A stretch of DNA of 64,000 nucleotides from positions 434,001 through 498,000 of the forward strand of contig CAVTQY010000002.1 of the NCBI GenBank assembly GCA_963736975.1. Direction: 5' to 3'. Both the position numbers and the translations under genes were made by a program. Below are positions 8,881-17,178 of the stretch, one piece after another. Within the stretch, counting starts at the first letter, position 1. Each line of letters starts with the position of its first letter. The notes below the pieces were generated by a model. That model was given only the letters and a program-made list of their open reading frames with translations. It was not told where the DNA came from and made no database searches. This DNA is from CAVTQY01 sp963736975 (lineage in GTDB: Bacteria > Pseudomonadota > Alphaproteobacteria > Acetobacterales > Acetobacteraceae).

Positions 8881-9675
8881 TCAGCGGCCGAGAAAATTCG
8901 GTTTGCGCTTTTCGTTGAAGGCCCGGATGCCCTCGCGCCGGTCCTCGGTCGGCACCAAGCGGTTATAGGCTTCGATCTCGAACATCATGCCGCTCGTTAG
9001 ATCCATGTTCAGCCCATAATTCACCGCCTGTTTGATCTGTCTGGTGGAGATCGGCGCATTGGCGGCGATGGTCGCCGCCGTCGCCAGCGCTTCCGGCAAC
9101 AGCGCTTCGGCTGCGCAGATGCGGTTGACCATGACCCAGTCCAGCGCCTCCCGCGCCGAAAATGGTGCGCCGGTCAGCATGATCTCCTTGGCCCGTCGCG
9201 CGCCTACCGCGCGGGGCAGGTTCTGGGTGCCCCCGGCGCCCGGCATGATCCCCAGCGTGACCTCGGTCAGCGCGAAGCGGGCGTGTTCGGCCGCGTAGAT
9301 GAAATCGCAGCACAGCGCGATCTCCAGCCCGCCGGCAAAGGCTGCGCCATTGACCGCGGCGATCACCGGCACCGGGCAGCCGATAATCGCCCGGATGGCG
9401 CGCTCGAAGATCAGATGCTGGTCCTGCCACTGCTCGTCGGTCATGCCGAGCCGTTCCTTGAGGTCGCCGCCGGCGCAGAAGGCGCGCGGGCCGGCGCCGG
9501 TGACCACGATGCAGCGTTGCCGCCCCGGCGCGGCGTTGATCGCATCGAACAGGGCGAACAGATCGTGCCCCATCTGCGTGTTCATGGCATTGGCGGCCTC
9601 GGGGCGATCGAGGGTCACCAGCACGGTATGCGGTTGCGGTGATTCGACACGTAGGGTCGCGTAGCTCTCCGTCAT
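8881..9675 (-). CDS. Enoyl-CoA hydratase/isomerase family protein
   Basis: A 264-residue crotonase-fold enzyme. The oxyanion-hole segments are visible as AFCAGGDLKERLG (about residue 65) and the second glycine-rich turn NGAAFAGGLEIALCCDFIYA. The catalytic Glu region is seen in LTEVTLGIMPGAGGTQNLPR. C-terminal AFNEKRKPNFLGR is typical of short-chain enoyl-CoA hydratases of beta-oxidation or related acyl-CoA pathways. Which acyl-CoA it handles is unknown. It is transcribed toward the degraded AlbA_2 gene and diverges from the Crp/Fnr regulator, leaving about 100 bp between them for promoters. Confidence 0.93.
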   Translation of the reverse strand: MTESYATLRVESPQPHTVLVTLDRPEAANAMNTQMGHDLFALFDAINAAPGRQRCIVVTGAGPRAFCAGGDLKERLGMTDEQWQDQHLIFERAIRAIIGCPVPVIAAVNGAAFAGGLEIALCCDFIYAAEHARFALTEVTLGIMPGAGGTQNLPRAVGARRAKEIMLTGAPFSAREALDWVMVNRICAAEALLPEALATAATIAANAPISTRQIKQAVNYGLNMDLTSGMMFEIEAYNRLVPTEDRREGIRAFNEKRKPNFLGR

Positions 9676-9777
9676 GGCCGTCCTTTGCTCCGGTTGCCGC
9701 TTTCGGGCGGGTTTCCCCGATCGGTTCGTTGTCGCTAGATTGCTCCGCAGGGGTAAGAAAGCGAACCGGGGGGCTGG

Positions 9778-10476
9778 GTGGTCAAGCTTGATCGCGAGGC
9801 AAAGCGCGCGGCGCTGTTGAGCAGTCCGGTCTTCGAGACAACGAAGCCGGAGGAGCTGGACGAGGTCGTGAAACTGTCCTCCGAACGGCGGGTGCCGCGC
9901 GGCGGATCGATATTCCAGAAGGGCGACGAAGGGACGTCAATGATGGCGGTGTTGACCGGCCGCGTCAGGGTTAGTTCGGTCTCGGCCGAAGGCAAGGAAG
10001 TCACGCTCAACGTCATCAATCCCGGCGAGGTGTTCGGGGAACTCGCGTTGTTGGACGGCAAGCCGCGCAGCGCCGACTGCTCGGCGATCGAGGAGACGCT
10101 GCTGCTGGTGCTGGAGCGGCGCAACTTTCTGCCCTTCCTGCGGCATAACAGCGATTTTCTGCTGCGGCTGCTGGTGGTGCTCTGCGAAAAGCTGCGGCAG
10201 ACCAGCTCGGCCCTGGAGGAATTGGCTCTGTTCGATCTGCCGGCCCGGCTGGCGCGCGTACTGCTGAAGCTTGCCGGCGAGTATGGCCGGCAGACCAACG
10301 GCGGCATTCGGATCGAGATAAAGATGTCGCAGCGGGAGCTGTCCAACCTGGTCGCTTCCTCCCGCGAGAGCGTCAACAAGCAGCTTCGCATCTGGCGCGA
10401 CGATGGCGCGGTGGAACTGGCGGACGGCTACATCATGCTGCTGCGTCCGGAGGAGCTTCGGGCGCTGGTCGAGTGA
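9778..10476 (+). CDS. Crp/Fnr-family transcriptional regulator
   Basis: A 232-residue regulator with an N-terminal cyclic-nucleotide-binding-type beta-roll (residues about 15-130, with GEVFGELALLDGKPRSADCS as the effector-binding cassette) and a C-terminal Crp-type helix-turn-helix (MSQRELSNLVASSRESVNKQ, about residues 183-202). There is no cysteine cluster, so it is not an Fe-S Fnr sensor; the PRSADC segment resembles cNMP-binding members. The start is GTG 9778; upstream Shine-Dalgarno is weak. Divergence from the enoyl-CoA hydratase gene makes that a plausible target, as an inference. An IS481-type element sits 104 bp downstream. Confidence 0.93.
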   Translation: MVKLDREAKRAALLSSPVFETTKPEELDEVVKLSSERRVPRGGSIFQKGDEGTSMMAVLTGRVRVSSVSAEGKEVTLNVINPGEVFGELALLDGKPRSADCSAIEETLLLVLERRNFLPFLRHNSDFLLRLLVVLCEKLRQTSSALEELALFDLPARLARVLLKLAGEYGRQTNGGIRIEIKMSQRELSNLVASSRESVNKQLRIWRDDGAVELADGYIMLLRPEELRALVE

Positions 10477-10554
10477 TCCCGCTGGTATGCGCGCGGGTTG
10501 GCGGCGCCGCGCACGAACGAGGCTCTGTACGGCGGTCGCATTTGGCCACAATCG

Positions 10555-10577
10555 CCTCTCCCGCACCGCGGGAGAGG
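10555..10577. repeat. Extragenic GC-rich palindrome (left half), interrupted by IS copy 1
   Basis: A perfect 10-bp stem with a 3-nt loop: CCTCTCCCGC / GCGGGAGAGG. Together with the sequence right of the insertion sequence (from 11972: GTCGCCGCGCGTAGCG and then TGGCGGGTGAG) it recreates the same arrangement found intact at 25904-25964. The insertion sequence therefore landed inside a copy of this repeat. Confidence 0.7.
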
Positions 10578-10580
10578 TCG

Positions 10581-11971
10581 TGTCCAACCGGCGACATGGG
10601 TAACAGAATAGACCGGCGACATGGGTAACACTTTTCATCCGTCATCGAACCAGATCGGCTTGCGGTTGTTGTTGGCCCTGTGGGGTTGTGGGCAACGCGC
10701 GTGCGTTGTCCACAAATCCACAGGCTACCCGACGGCGGCGGCGCCGCGGCTGGCGCAAGCGGCCCTTCGCGTCCAGCAAACCGAGCTCGATCGGGCCATA
10801 CATCACCCGCCATTCGCCGTCGGCGATCGGGTGCAGCCCGACCGGTTCGCCGATCAACGGCTCGCCCAGGAACACCCGCTCGCCACGCCACTTGATCTCG
10901 CCGTTCGAGCGCACCTGGCGCACCAGCTCAACGCCAGGATACTCCGGCGAACACAGCTTGCCGGTGTAGGCGCGCGGGCTCGGCTGATAATGCCGCGCCG
11001 GCACTTGCTGGCCCAGCGCCTCGTGCGGCCGCTCCGCATTGTAACAGCGGCGGAACACCGCGAAGCTGCGGGCCTGCGCCCGCAAGCTCGCCGCCGGCGG
11101 GCTTGCCGTCTCCTGCTGCAGCGTCAGGTGCATCCGCTCGTGCCGACCGTTCTGCTGCGGCGAGCCTGGATCGATCCGATCCGGCCGCACCGAAAGCTTG
11201 ATCAGCCACACCGATAACCGGCTCAAGCCGCCGGCGCCGCGTCCGGCAAACGGCGAGCCGTTGTCGCTGCGCAGCGCCATCGGCAGGCCATACTCGCGGA
11301 ACGCCGCCGCCAGGATCGCCTGCACCGTCGCGGTATCGGTCCGCCGCACCGCCTGGCAGCGCAACAGATAGCGGCTCCAACTGTCCAACAACGTGAACGG
11401 CTCGCAGCGCGCGCCGTCGGCGGTGCGAAACCAGCCCTTGAAATCGGCCGTCCACACCGCGTTCGGACCCTCGCAGCCGGCAAACGGCGCGCTGCGCGGC
11501 GGCACCCGCTCGCGCCGGCGCCGCGGCACCGTCAGGCCCGCTTCGTCGAACAACACACCCAAAGTGCTGGCCGCCGGCCACACCACCTGCGGATCGCGCG
11601 CCGAAAGCCACGCCCGCAGCTTGCGCGGCCCCCAGCTCGGGTGCTCCCGCCGCGCCGCTACCGCTGCCTCGGCGATCGACCCCGTCACCTGCCGCGGAGA
11701 GTGATGCGGCGCCCGGCTGCGGTCGCACAGCCCGGCAAAACCCTCGTTCTCATACCGCTCTATCCACTTGTAACCGGTCTTGCGGCTAACGCCATAGCGC
11801 TGGCACAGCTCCGAAATCGAAAGCCCGTCCTCCTGCCAGCTCACAATCAGCGACATCCGCTCGTCCATGGGTCCGGTCCTCTGCCACGGCATGGGTCACC
11901 TCCATGCCAACCAGTAAACCTGTTACCCATGTCGTCGGGCCAAACTGTCACCTATGTCCCCGGTTCGGACC
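10581..11971 (-). mobile_element. IS481-family insertion sequence, copy 1 (1391 bp)
   Basis: The ends were set by comparing this copy with the second copy at 34368-35758: identity begins at TGTCCAACCGG and stops at GGTTCGGACC. The flanks show a 4-bp direct duplication, GTCG at 10577-10580 and 11972-11975. Both ends carry related subterminal repeats: CCGGCGACATGGGTAACA occurs twice at the left end, and its diverged inverse appears twice at the right end. One transposase gene fills the element. The duplication shows an independent transposition rather than a shared composite element. Confidence 0.9.
10642..11892 (-). CDS. IS481-family transposase (DDE integrase core), copy 1
   Basis: A 416-residue transposase starting MPWQRTGPMDERM, with GGAGGTGACCC just upstream of the ATG. 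An N-terminal helix-turn-helix (LSISELCQRYGVSRKTGYKW) is followed by an rve-type catalytic core: first Asp in WTADFKGWFR, second Asp in RSDNGSPFAG, and Glu in GRHERMHLTLQQE. It differs from copy 2 by one visible residue, Asp here and Asn there in the GVLF(D/N)EAGLT segment. The frame is intact, so it should be active. Confidence 0.95.
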   Translation of the reverse strand: MPWQRTGPMDERMSLIVSWQEDGLSISELCQRYGVSRKTGYKWIERYENEGFAGLCDRSRAPHHSPRQVTGSIAEAAVAARREHPSWGPRKLRAWLSARDPQVVWPAASTLGVLFDEAGLTVPRRRRERVPPRSAPFAGCEGPNAVWTADFKGWFRTADGARCEPFTLLDSWSRYLLRCQAVRRTDTATVQAILAAAFREYGLPMALRSDNGSPFAGRGAGGLSRLSVWLIKLSVRPDRIDPGSPQQNGRHERMHLTLQQETASPPAASLRAQARSFAVFRRCYNAERPHEALGQQVPARHYQPSPRAYTGKLCSPEYPGVELVRQVRSNGEIKWRGERVFLGEPLIGEPVGLHPIADGEWRVMYGPIELGLLDAKGRLRQPRRRRRRVACGFVDNARALPTTPQGQQQPQADLVR

Positions 11972-12052
11972 GTCGCCGCGCGTAGCGTGGCGGGTGAGGG
12001 TGGCACACCCAACACACCGAATTTCGTTCCGGCTGGCGCGCCCCTCACCCCT

Positions 12053-12085
12053 CCCTCTCCCCCTGCAAGCGTGGGGTGGAGAGGG
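12053..12085. repeat. GC-rich imperfect palindrome upstream of the hydrolase gene
   Basis: CCCTCTCC (12053-12060) pairs with GGAGAGGG (12078-12085) around a GC-rich loop. It belongs with the other C-rich/G-rich palindromes in this window. The 203-bp gap 11972-12174 holds this element, the right remnant of the IS-split palindrome, and little else recognisable. Confidence 0.45.
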
Positions 12086-12174
12086 GAAAAGCTGTGCTTG
12101 GACCTATGCGATCCCCTGCAAGATGCTCAGAGAATCGTTGACACGGCATCGGGTAGCCCGGCCATTGTCCGGCC

Positions 12175-13029
12175 ATGCGATGGTGGGCGCGTCCCGCGGT
12201 TCTGCTGCTTCTGGCCGGGCTTCTCGGGGCACGGCCAGCAACGGCGCAGGACCGGTTCTTCCTGTCGAGCGACGGCGTCCGGCTGCACTATATCGAGGCC
12301 GGCCGGACGGCGCAGCCGACGATCGTGTTCGTGCCGGGGTGGCGTATGCCCGCCTGGATCTGGGCGACACAGCTCACGTTCTTCAGCCGCTCCTATCACG
12401 TGGTCGCGTTCGACCCGCGCGGGCAGGGCGGTTCCGAGGTCGCGGCGACGGGCTATGACCCGGGGCGGCGCGGGCAGGACATCGCCGAGCTGATCGACCG
12501 GCTTGGCCGGTCGCCGGTATTGCTTGTGGGATGGTCGCTCGGGGTGCTGGACTCGCTCGCCTATATCCATACGCGTGGCGACCGGGCGGTCGCCGGGTTG
12601 GTGTTGGTCGATAATTCCGTCGGTGAAGCGCCGGCGCCGAGGCTGGTGGCGCATCGTCCGGCGCCGCGGCTGCCGTCGCCGCTGTACATGGAGCGCTTCG
12701 TCCACGCGATGTTCCGCACGGCGCAAAGCCCTGCCTGGCTCGACCGCCTGACGGAAGCAACCCTGCATACGCCGGACTGGGCGGCGCGCGAGCTGATATC
12801 CTATCCGGTGCCGCGGACCTATTGGCGGGAGGCGATCTATTCCACGGCCAAGCCGTTGCTCTACGTGGTGCGCGCCGGCCTCGCGGCGCAAGCGTACAAC
12901 CTGGCCCATAACCGTCCGAACACGGAGACAGCGGTCTTCGCCGGTGCCGGCCACGCGCTGTTCATCGACGATGCCGTGCGCTTCAATGCGCTGATGGACA
13001 ACTTCATTCGCCAACGCGTCTGGCCGTGA
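12175..13029 (+). CDS. Secreted alpha/beta-hydrolase
   Basis: A 284-residue alpha/beta-hydrolase with an N-terminal signal peptide (MRWWARPAVLLLLAGLLGAR, cleavage near PATAQ). The nucleophile elbow is GWSLG, the acid and base lie in the C-terminal part (GAGHALFIDDAVRFN has the likely catalytic His), and the oxyanion loop is FVPGWRMPAWIW. The reaction is unknown; esterase or haloperoxidase-like enzymes share this layout. Its stop overlaps the next gene's start by 4 bases, so it begins a hydrolase, membrane protein, methyltransferase unit. Confidence 0.88.
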   Translation: MRWWARPAVLLLLAGLLGARPATAQDRFFLSSDGVRLHYIEAGRTAQPTIVFVPGWRMPAWIWATQLTFFSRSYHVVAFDPRGQGGSEVAATGYDPGRRGQDIAELIDRLGRSPVLLVGWSLGVLDSLAYIHTRGDRAVAGLVLVDNSVGEAPAPRLVAHRPAPRLPSPLYMERFVHAMFRTAQSPAWLDRLTEATLHTPDWAARELISYPVPRTYWREAIYSTAKPLLYVVRAGLAAQAYNLAHNRPNTETAVFAGAGHALFIDDAVRFNALMDNFIRQRVWP

Positions 13030-15497
13030 ATCCCACAGCGTTGACCGGCGGCCGCCTGGCGCTGGTGCCGCTGTTCCTCGTCTCATTGTCCGCGCTCGGG
13101 TGCGAGATTGCGCTGACCCGGTATTTCGCCGTGGCCCAGTGGTCGGATTATGGCTACTGGGTCATTTCCATCGTGATGGCTGGGTTCGCGCTAAGCGGGG
13201 TGGTGCTGGCGCTGACCCGCGATGCCGCAGTCCGGCACAGCCCCACCCTGATGCTGGTGTTGCCGCCGCTGCTGATCGCGGCCGCCGGTCTGGGATTCCA
13301 TTTCGTCATCGGCAATCCGTTCAACCCGTTGCAACTGCAGAACCCGGTGACCTGGGAAGCGCAGCTCTGGAACATCGCCGGCTATTACTTGGCGCTGCTG
13401 CCGTTCTTTTTTCTGGCCGGCCTGTTCGTCAGCCTCGCTTTCGTGCTGAACGCCGACCGCGTCGGGACGGTCTATGCCTGGGACCTGACCGGGGCTGGCG
13501 CGGGTGCTGCGCTGGTCATGGCGCTGATGTTTCTGGTGCATCCGTTTCGTTTGGTTCCCATCCTGTTGCTGCCGCTCGCAGCCAGCGCCCTGTTCATCGC
13601 CGGCCAGCGGCGTTGGGCAGGCACGGCTGCCGCTGCGCTGGCGCTGATCGCGGTCGAGGCGCTGCTGCTGTTTGGCCGGCAGCCGCAGGTGAACGATTTC
13701 AAGCCGATTTATGCACCGGCGCACACGCCCGGCGCGCGCGTGCTCGCCGAGGTCAACGCTCCGCGCGGCGCCTATACGTTGCTCGACGACTTTACCGAGC
13801 GAGTGGACACCGACGTTTCGAACGATGCCGGCATGCTGGGCCTGTCCGGGCCGCCGCGCAGTTTTGGGCTGTATCGCGATGGAGAGCGGATCGCCGCCTT
13901 GCCGAAGCCGGGCGGTCTGGATGCCGGCTACGCGAGGGCGGCGCTGGACGCACTGCCCTATATGCTGATCGCGCATCCGCGGGTTCTGCTGGCCGGCGCT
14001 TCGGGCGGGTTCCGCATTGCCGAGGCGCGGGCGCTTGGTGCGCGTTCGGTGGTCGCCTTGGAGCCGGAGCCGGTCCTGCTGGGCGCTTTGCGGCATGGGC
14101 TCGGGCCTTCGCCGCCGTTCGCGGCGGATGCGGCGGTCCGGTTGCGCGGGCAGGGGCCTCTGGCCGCGGCGCGGTCGGGCGACCGCTACGACCTCATCGA
14201 TATTTCCGCGGATTTTCTCGATGCGGCGCCGACCAATTCGATCGCCTTCACGGCGGAGGCGGTCGCCGCCGATTTGACTGCCCTGGCGCCGGGAGGGCTC
14301 GTTTCCATCCCGGTCTCGATCCGTGATTTTCCGGTGTATGCGCTGCGGGTGCTGGGGACGGTCCGAACCGCATTGCGCATGGCAGGAATTGCCGATCCGG
14401 CCAGGCATGTCCTGCTTTATCGCTCGGCCTGGAATGCCCGCATCCTGGTGTCGGCGACTCCGTTCGATGCCGCGACGATCGCAGAACTGCGCCGGCTTTG
14501 CGACCAGCGCTCGTTCGATGTCTCCTGGTATCCGGGGATCGATGTCGCCCACGCGCGGGCCAGTATCTACAACGACCTTCCGGCTGTTTCCTTTGCCGCG
14601 GGCGAGATGGCGTCCGGCGGGCCGGATGATTCGATCGCCGACGAAGCCGGCGCCGTACTCGCCGGCGAGCCGACGCCGTCCGGCGCGGCGTTCAGCCTGG
14701 CGCCGATGACGCTCGATCGGCCGTTCTTTTACTCGGCCTTGCGCCTGTCGCAGCTCGGCCTGCTGCTGCGCCGGCTGGAGGTGTTGCCACAGGCGGAGAT
14801 CGGCGCGCTGGTCAATCTGGCGGTGCTGGCCCAGGCGGCGGTGATCGCGCTTGTGGTGCTGCTGGTGCCGCTGGCGGCCTCGGGCCGGGTGCGGCCGGAG
14901 AGCGGCGGGTTCGCCCGCGTGGCGATATACTTTTCCGCGCTGGGGTTGGGTTTTCTGTTCCTCGAAATCTTTCTAATAGAACAGGCGAGCCTGTGGCTGA
15001 ACGACCGGGCCAGCGGCTTTGCCCTCGTGCTGACCGGAATGCTGATCTTTTCGGGTATCGGCAGCGCGTTGTCCGGCCGATGGCACGCTTTGCCGCGCCG
15101 GGGCGTCGCGACGGCGGCACTGGTTGTCGCCGTCTGGAGCGTGGCGGTCGTGGTCGGGCTGCAGCCGCTGATCGTGGCGACGCTCGGCGCGCCTTGGATC
15201 ATCCGGGCGGGGCTCGTGCTGATAGTCACCGCGCCGCTGGCGCTGGCATTGGGCCTGCCGTTTCCGCTCGGGCTGTCGCGGCTGGGCCAGGGCGGCGCTC
15301 TGCCCTGGGCCTGGGGGCTGAACGGCGCTTTCTCTGTGGTGGCGACGCCGCTGGCGAACCTGATTGCGCGGCAGGCGGGCTACGACACGGTTCTCTGCTG
15401 CGCCGTGGCGTTGTATGGTGTGGCCTTGGCTGGTTTTCCGGCATCGCGGAGGCTGCAGTGGTTTCAATTGCCGGTCAGGTCACACGGCGCGGACTGA
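13026..15497 (+). CDS. Polytopic membrane protein with spermidine-synthase-like domain
   Basis: An 823-residue protein: about six to seven N-terminal membrane helices (residues 10-220, e.g. YYLALLPFFFLAGLFVSLAF), a soluble Rossmann-like methyltransferase/spermidine-synthase-type middle domain (about 290-470, with VLLAGASGGFRIAEARALGA and the acidic strand end VVALEPE), and about six C-terminal helices (600-810, e.g. GLGFLFLEIFLIEQASL). Bacterial proteins of this plan are usually annotated as spermine/spermidine synthase-like integral membrane proteins, with poorly known function. The start is a GTG overlapping the hydrolase stop. The next gene begins inside this gene's last 40 bases in another frame. 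Confidence 0.8.
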   Translation: MNPTALTGGRLALVPLFLVSLSALGCEIALTRYFAVAQWSDYGYWVISIVMAGFALSGVVLALTRDAAVRHSPTLMLVLPPLLIAAAGLGFHFVIGNPFNPLQLQNPVTWEAQLWNIAGYYLALLPFFFLAGLFVSLAFVLNADRVGTVYAWDLTGAGAGAALVMALMFLVHPFRLVPILLLPLAASALFIAGQRRWAGTAAAALALIAVEALLLFGRQPQVNDFKPIYAPAHTPGARVLAEVNAPRGAYTLLDDFTERVDTDVSNDAGMLGLSGPPRSFGLYRDGERIAALPKPGGLDAGYARAALDALPYMLIAHPRVLLAGASGGFRIAEARALGARSVVALEPEPVLLGALRHGLGPSPPFAADAAVRLRGQGPLAAARSGDRYDLIDISADFLDAAPTNSIAFTAEAVAADLTALAPGGLVSIPVSIRDFPVYALRVLGTVRTALRMAGIADPARHVLLYRSAWNARILVSATPFDAATIAELRRLCDQRSFDVSWYPGIDVAHARASIYNDLPAVSFAAGEMASGGPDDSIADEAGAVLAGEPTPSGAAFSLAPMTLDRPFFYSALRLSQLGLLLRRLEVLPQAEIGALVNLAVLAQAAVIALVVLLVPLAASGRVRPESGGFARVAIYFSALGLGFLFLEIFLIEQASLWLNDRASGFALVLTGMLIFSGIGSALSGRWHALPRRGVATAALVVAVWSVAVVVGLQPLIVATLGAPWIIRAGLVLIVTAPLALALGLPFPLGLSRLGQGGALPWAWGLNGAFSVVATPLANLIARQAGYDTVLCCAVALYGVALAGFPASRRLQWFQLPVRSHGAD

Positions 15498-16324
15498 TTG
15501 CCGCTGCTGCGGCGTCGGCCGTGACGCGGCACGCTATTGCAGCGCAGGCCACCTGGAACCGTGCGGCGTACGAGGCCGCGATGCGGCAGTCGGGCCGGCC
15601 GGTGAGCCTGACGGACGAGCAGTTCCAGGCGATCCAGGCGCGCAAGCCGGCGGCGATGAAGCGGGTCGAGGCGTATCTGAAGGACCGCCTGCACGCACCC
15701 GATCCGAACGTGATGGCGGCGTTCGAAGCCGTGCCGCGGGAGTATTTCCATTACATCTACTCCGAGCGCCGGGCGACGCCGGGCGATGCGTATGAGTCCG
15801 ACCCGAAGCCGTGGGCGATCGGCTACGGCTCGGCGTTGTCGGACTATCTGGGGCAGGCGTATATGACGCAGATCGCCGAGCCGAAGCCGGGGATGACGAC
15901 GCTGGAGGTGGGCACGGGCAGCGGGTTTCAGAGCGCGCTGCTGTCGCGCATCGTGGCGCAGGCTTATACGATCGAGATCATCTCGCCGCTGGGCAAGGCG
16001 GTGAGCCGGATCTTTAACCCGCTGGGCTACGACAATGTGCACACGCGGGTTGGCGACGGTTATTACGGCTGGCCGGAGGTTACCGACGGGTTCGACATCA
16101 TCATGGTGACCTGCGCTGCCCAATATGCGCCGCCGGATCTGTTCAAGCAGATGAAGCCGGGCGGGCGGATGATCATTCCAATCGGGCAGCCGTTCAAGCG
16201 CGGGCAGGTGTTGTATGTCTATACGAAGGACGCCGAGGGGAAGATTCACTCGCGGCGGGATATGGGGGTGTTTTTCATTCCCATGACAGGAGTGATCGAG
16301 AAGACGCCGCCGGCGCACGCCTGA
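15458..16324 (+). CDS. Exported protein-L-isoaspartate O-methyltransferase-like protein
   Basis: A 288-residue methyltransferase with the PCMT fold. The start GTG 15458 is preferred because it has GGAGGCTGCA just upstream and yields a twin-arginine-like leader, TRRGLIAAAAASAVTRHAIAAQ. The catalytic domain shows the SAM motif I LEVGTGSGFQSALLS, YTIEIISPLGKAVS, and DGFDIIMVTCAAQYAPPDLFKQ. Classical Pcm repairs isoaspartyl residues in cytoplasmic proteins; a Tat leader would make this a periplasmic version. It overlaps the preceding membrane protein gene by 40 bases and ends this three-gene unit. Confidence 0.83.
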   Translation: MVSIAGQVTRRGLIAAAAASAVTRHAIAAQATWNRAAYEAAMRQSGRPVSLTDEQFQAIQARKPAAMKRVEAYLKDRLHAPDPNVMAAFEAVPREYFHYIYSERRATPGDAYESDPKPWAIGYGSALSDYLGQAYMTQIAEPKPGMTTLEVGTGSGFQSALLSRIVAQAYTIEIISPLGKAVSRIFNPLGYDNVHTRVGDGYYGWPEVTDGFDIIMVTCAAQYAPPDLFKQMKPGGRMIIPIGQPFKRGQVLYVYTKDAEGKIHSRRDMGVFFIPMTGVIEKTPPAHA

Positions 16325-16357
16325 GCGCGATGAGTTTTCGCAAGAAAGCAAAAAGTA

Positions 16358-16449
16358 AGATCAACCACAGAGACGCAGAGGCACAGAGGCGGCGGGGAGA
16401 AGTGGTTCGCGCTTCGCGCGCCGGCGGGCTGCATCTCTGTGGTTAATCT
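16358..16449. repeat. Long imperfect palindrome with ACCACAGAGA arms
   Basis: Arms of 21 bases (16358-16378 and 16429-16449) pair with two mismatches; their core is AACCACAGAGACGCAG against its inverse. The 50-bp interior includes CAGAGGCACAGAGGC and a second small hairpin around TTCGCGCTTCGCGCG. The composition differs from the surrounding coding DNA. It could act as a terminator for the methyltransferase gene or be a dispersed repeat. Confidence 0.6.
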
Positions 16450-16533
16450 TGCTTGCTTGCTTCATTCCAAGCTGACGCGGCGGGTGCGGCAGAGGGTGCG
16501 CTTCTCGGGGTAGCGCCGCCGCAGCGGCGCCTT

Positions 16534-17178
16534 ATGCTGAACGGAATGTCCCCCCTGCCGCCCCATCCCGACGTCCACCTCGACTCCGGCGAGCGTGTGT
16601 GGGACGGCCGGTTCCCCCTGGACGTGGTCCAGTTTCGCCACCGCCGTTTCGACGGCGCGTGGAGCGCGCGCCGGACCTGGGAGCTGTGGCGGCGCGGGCG
16701 GGCCGCGGCTGTGCTGCCCTACGACCCGCACCAGGACGCGGTCGTGCTCATCGAACAGTTTCGCCTGCCGGCGCTGGCCGCTGGGCTGGATCCTGTCATG
16801 ATCGAAGTGCCGGCCGGGCTTTGCGACGAGGACGAAGCCCCGGAAGCGACCATCAGGCGTGAGGCGCGCGAGGAAATGGGGCTGGAGCCGGACCGGCTGG
16901 AGCGCATCGGGGCATTTCTGTTGACCCCCGGCGGCTCGGACGAGCTGTGCGAGCTGTACGCCGGACGGATCCGCGCGCCCGCGGCCGGGCCGGATGGCAT
17001 CGCCGGCCATGCGGGAATGGCGGCGGAGCAGGAGGACATTCGCCTGCGCGTCTGGCCCGCAGAGGATGCGATCGGCGCAGTCCTGGCGGGACGCATCGCC
17101 AATTCGGTGGCGGCGATCGCACTGCTATGGCTCAACGCGCGCCGGCCGGCGCTGCGCACGGAGTGGATGAAGCGATGA
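16534..17178 (+). CDS. NUDIX hydrolase, ADP-ribose pyrophosphatase type
   Basis: A 214-residue NUDIX protein, probably cleaving ADP-ribose or a related nucleoside diphosphate derivative. The Nudix box is complete: G at GLCDEDEAPEATIR followed by REAREEMGLE. The upstream strand PVMIEVPAGLCDE and the downstream TPGGSDELCELYAGRI fit the ADP-ribose pyrophosphatase group. The start is uncertain: ATG 16534 (MLNGMSPLP) or ATG 16546; a longer frame from 16453 crosses a GC hairpin and the repeat edge and is less likely. It overlaps alaX by 4 bases. Confidence 0.88.
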   Translation: MLNGMSPLPPHPDVHLDSGERVWDGRFPLDVVQFRHRRFDGAWSARRTWELWRRGRAAAVLPYDPHQDAVVLIEQFRLPALAAGLDPVMIEVPAGLCDEDEAPEATIRREAREEMGLEPDRLERIGAFLLTPGGSDELCELYAGRIRAPAAGPDGIAGHAGMAAEQEDIRLRVWPAEDAIGAVLAGRIANSVAAIALLWLNARRPALRTEWMKR

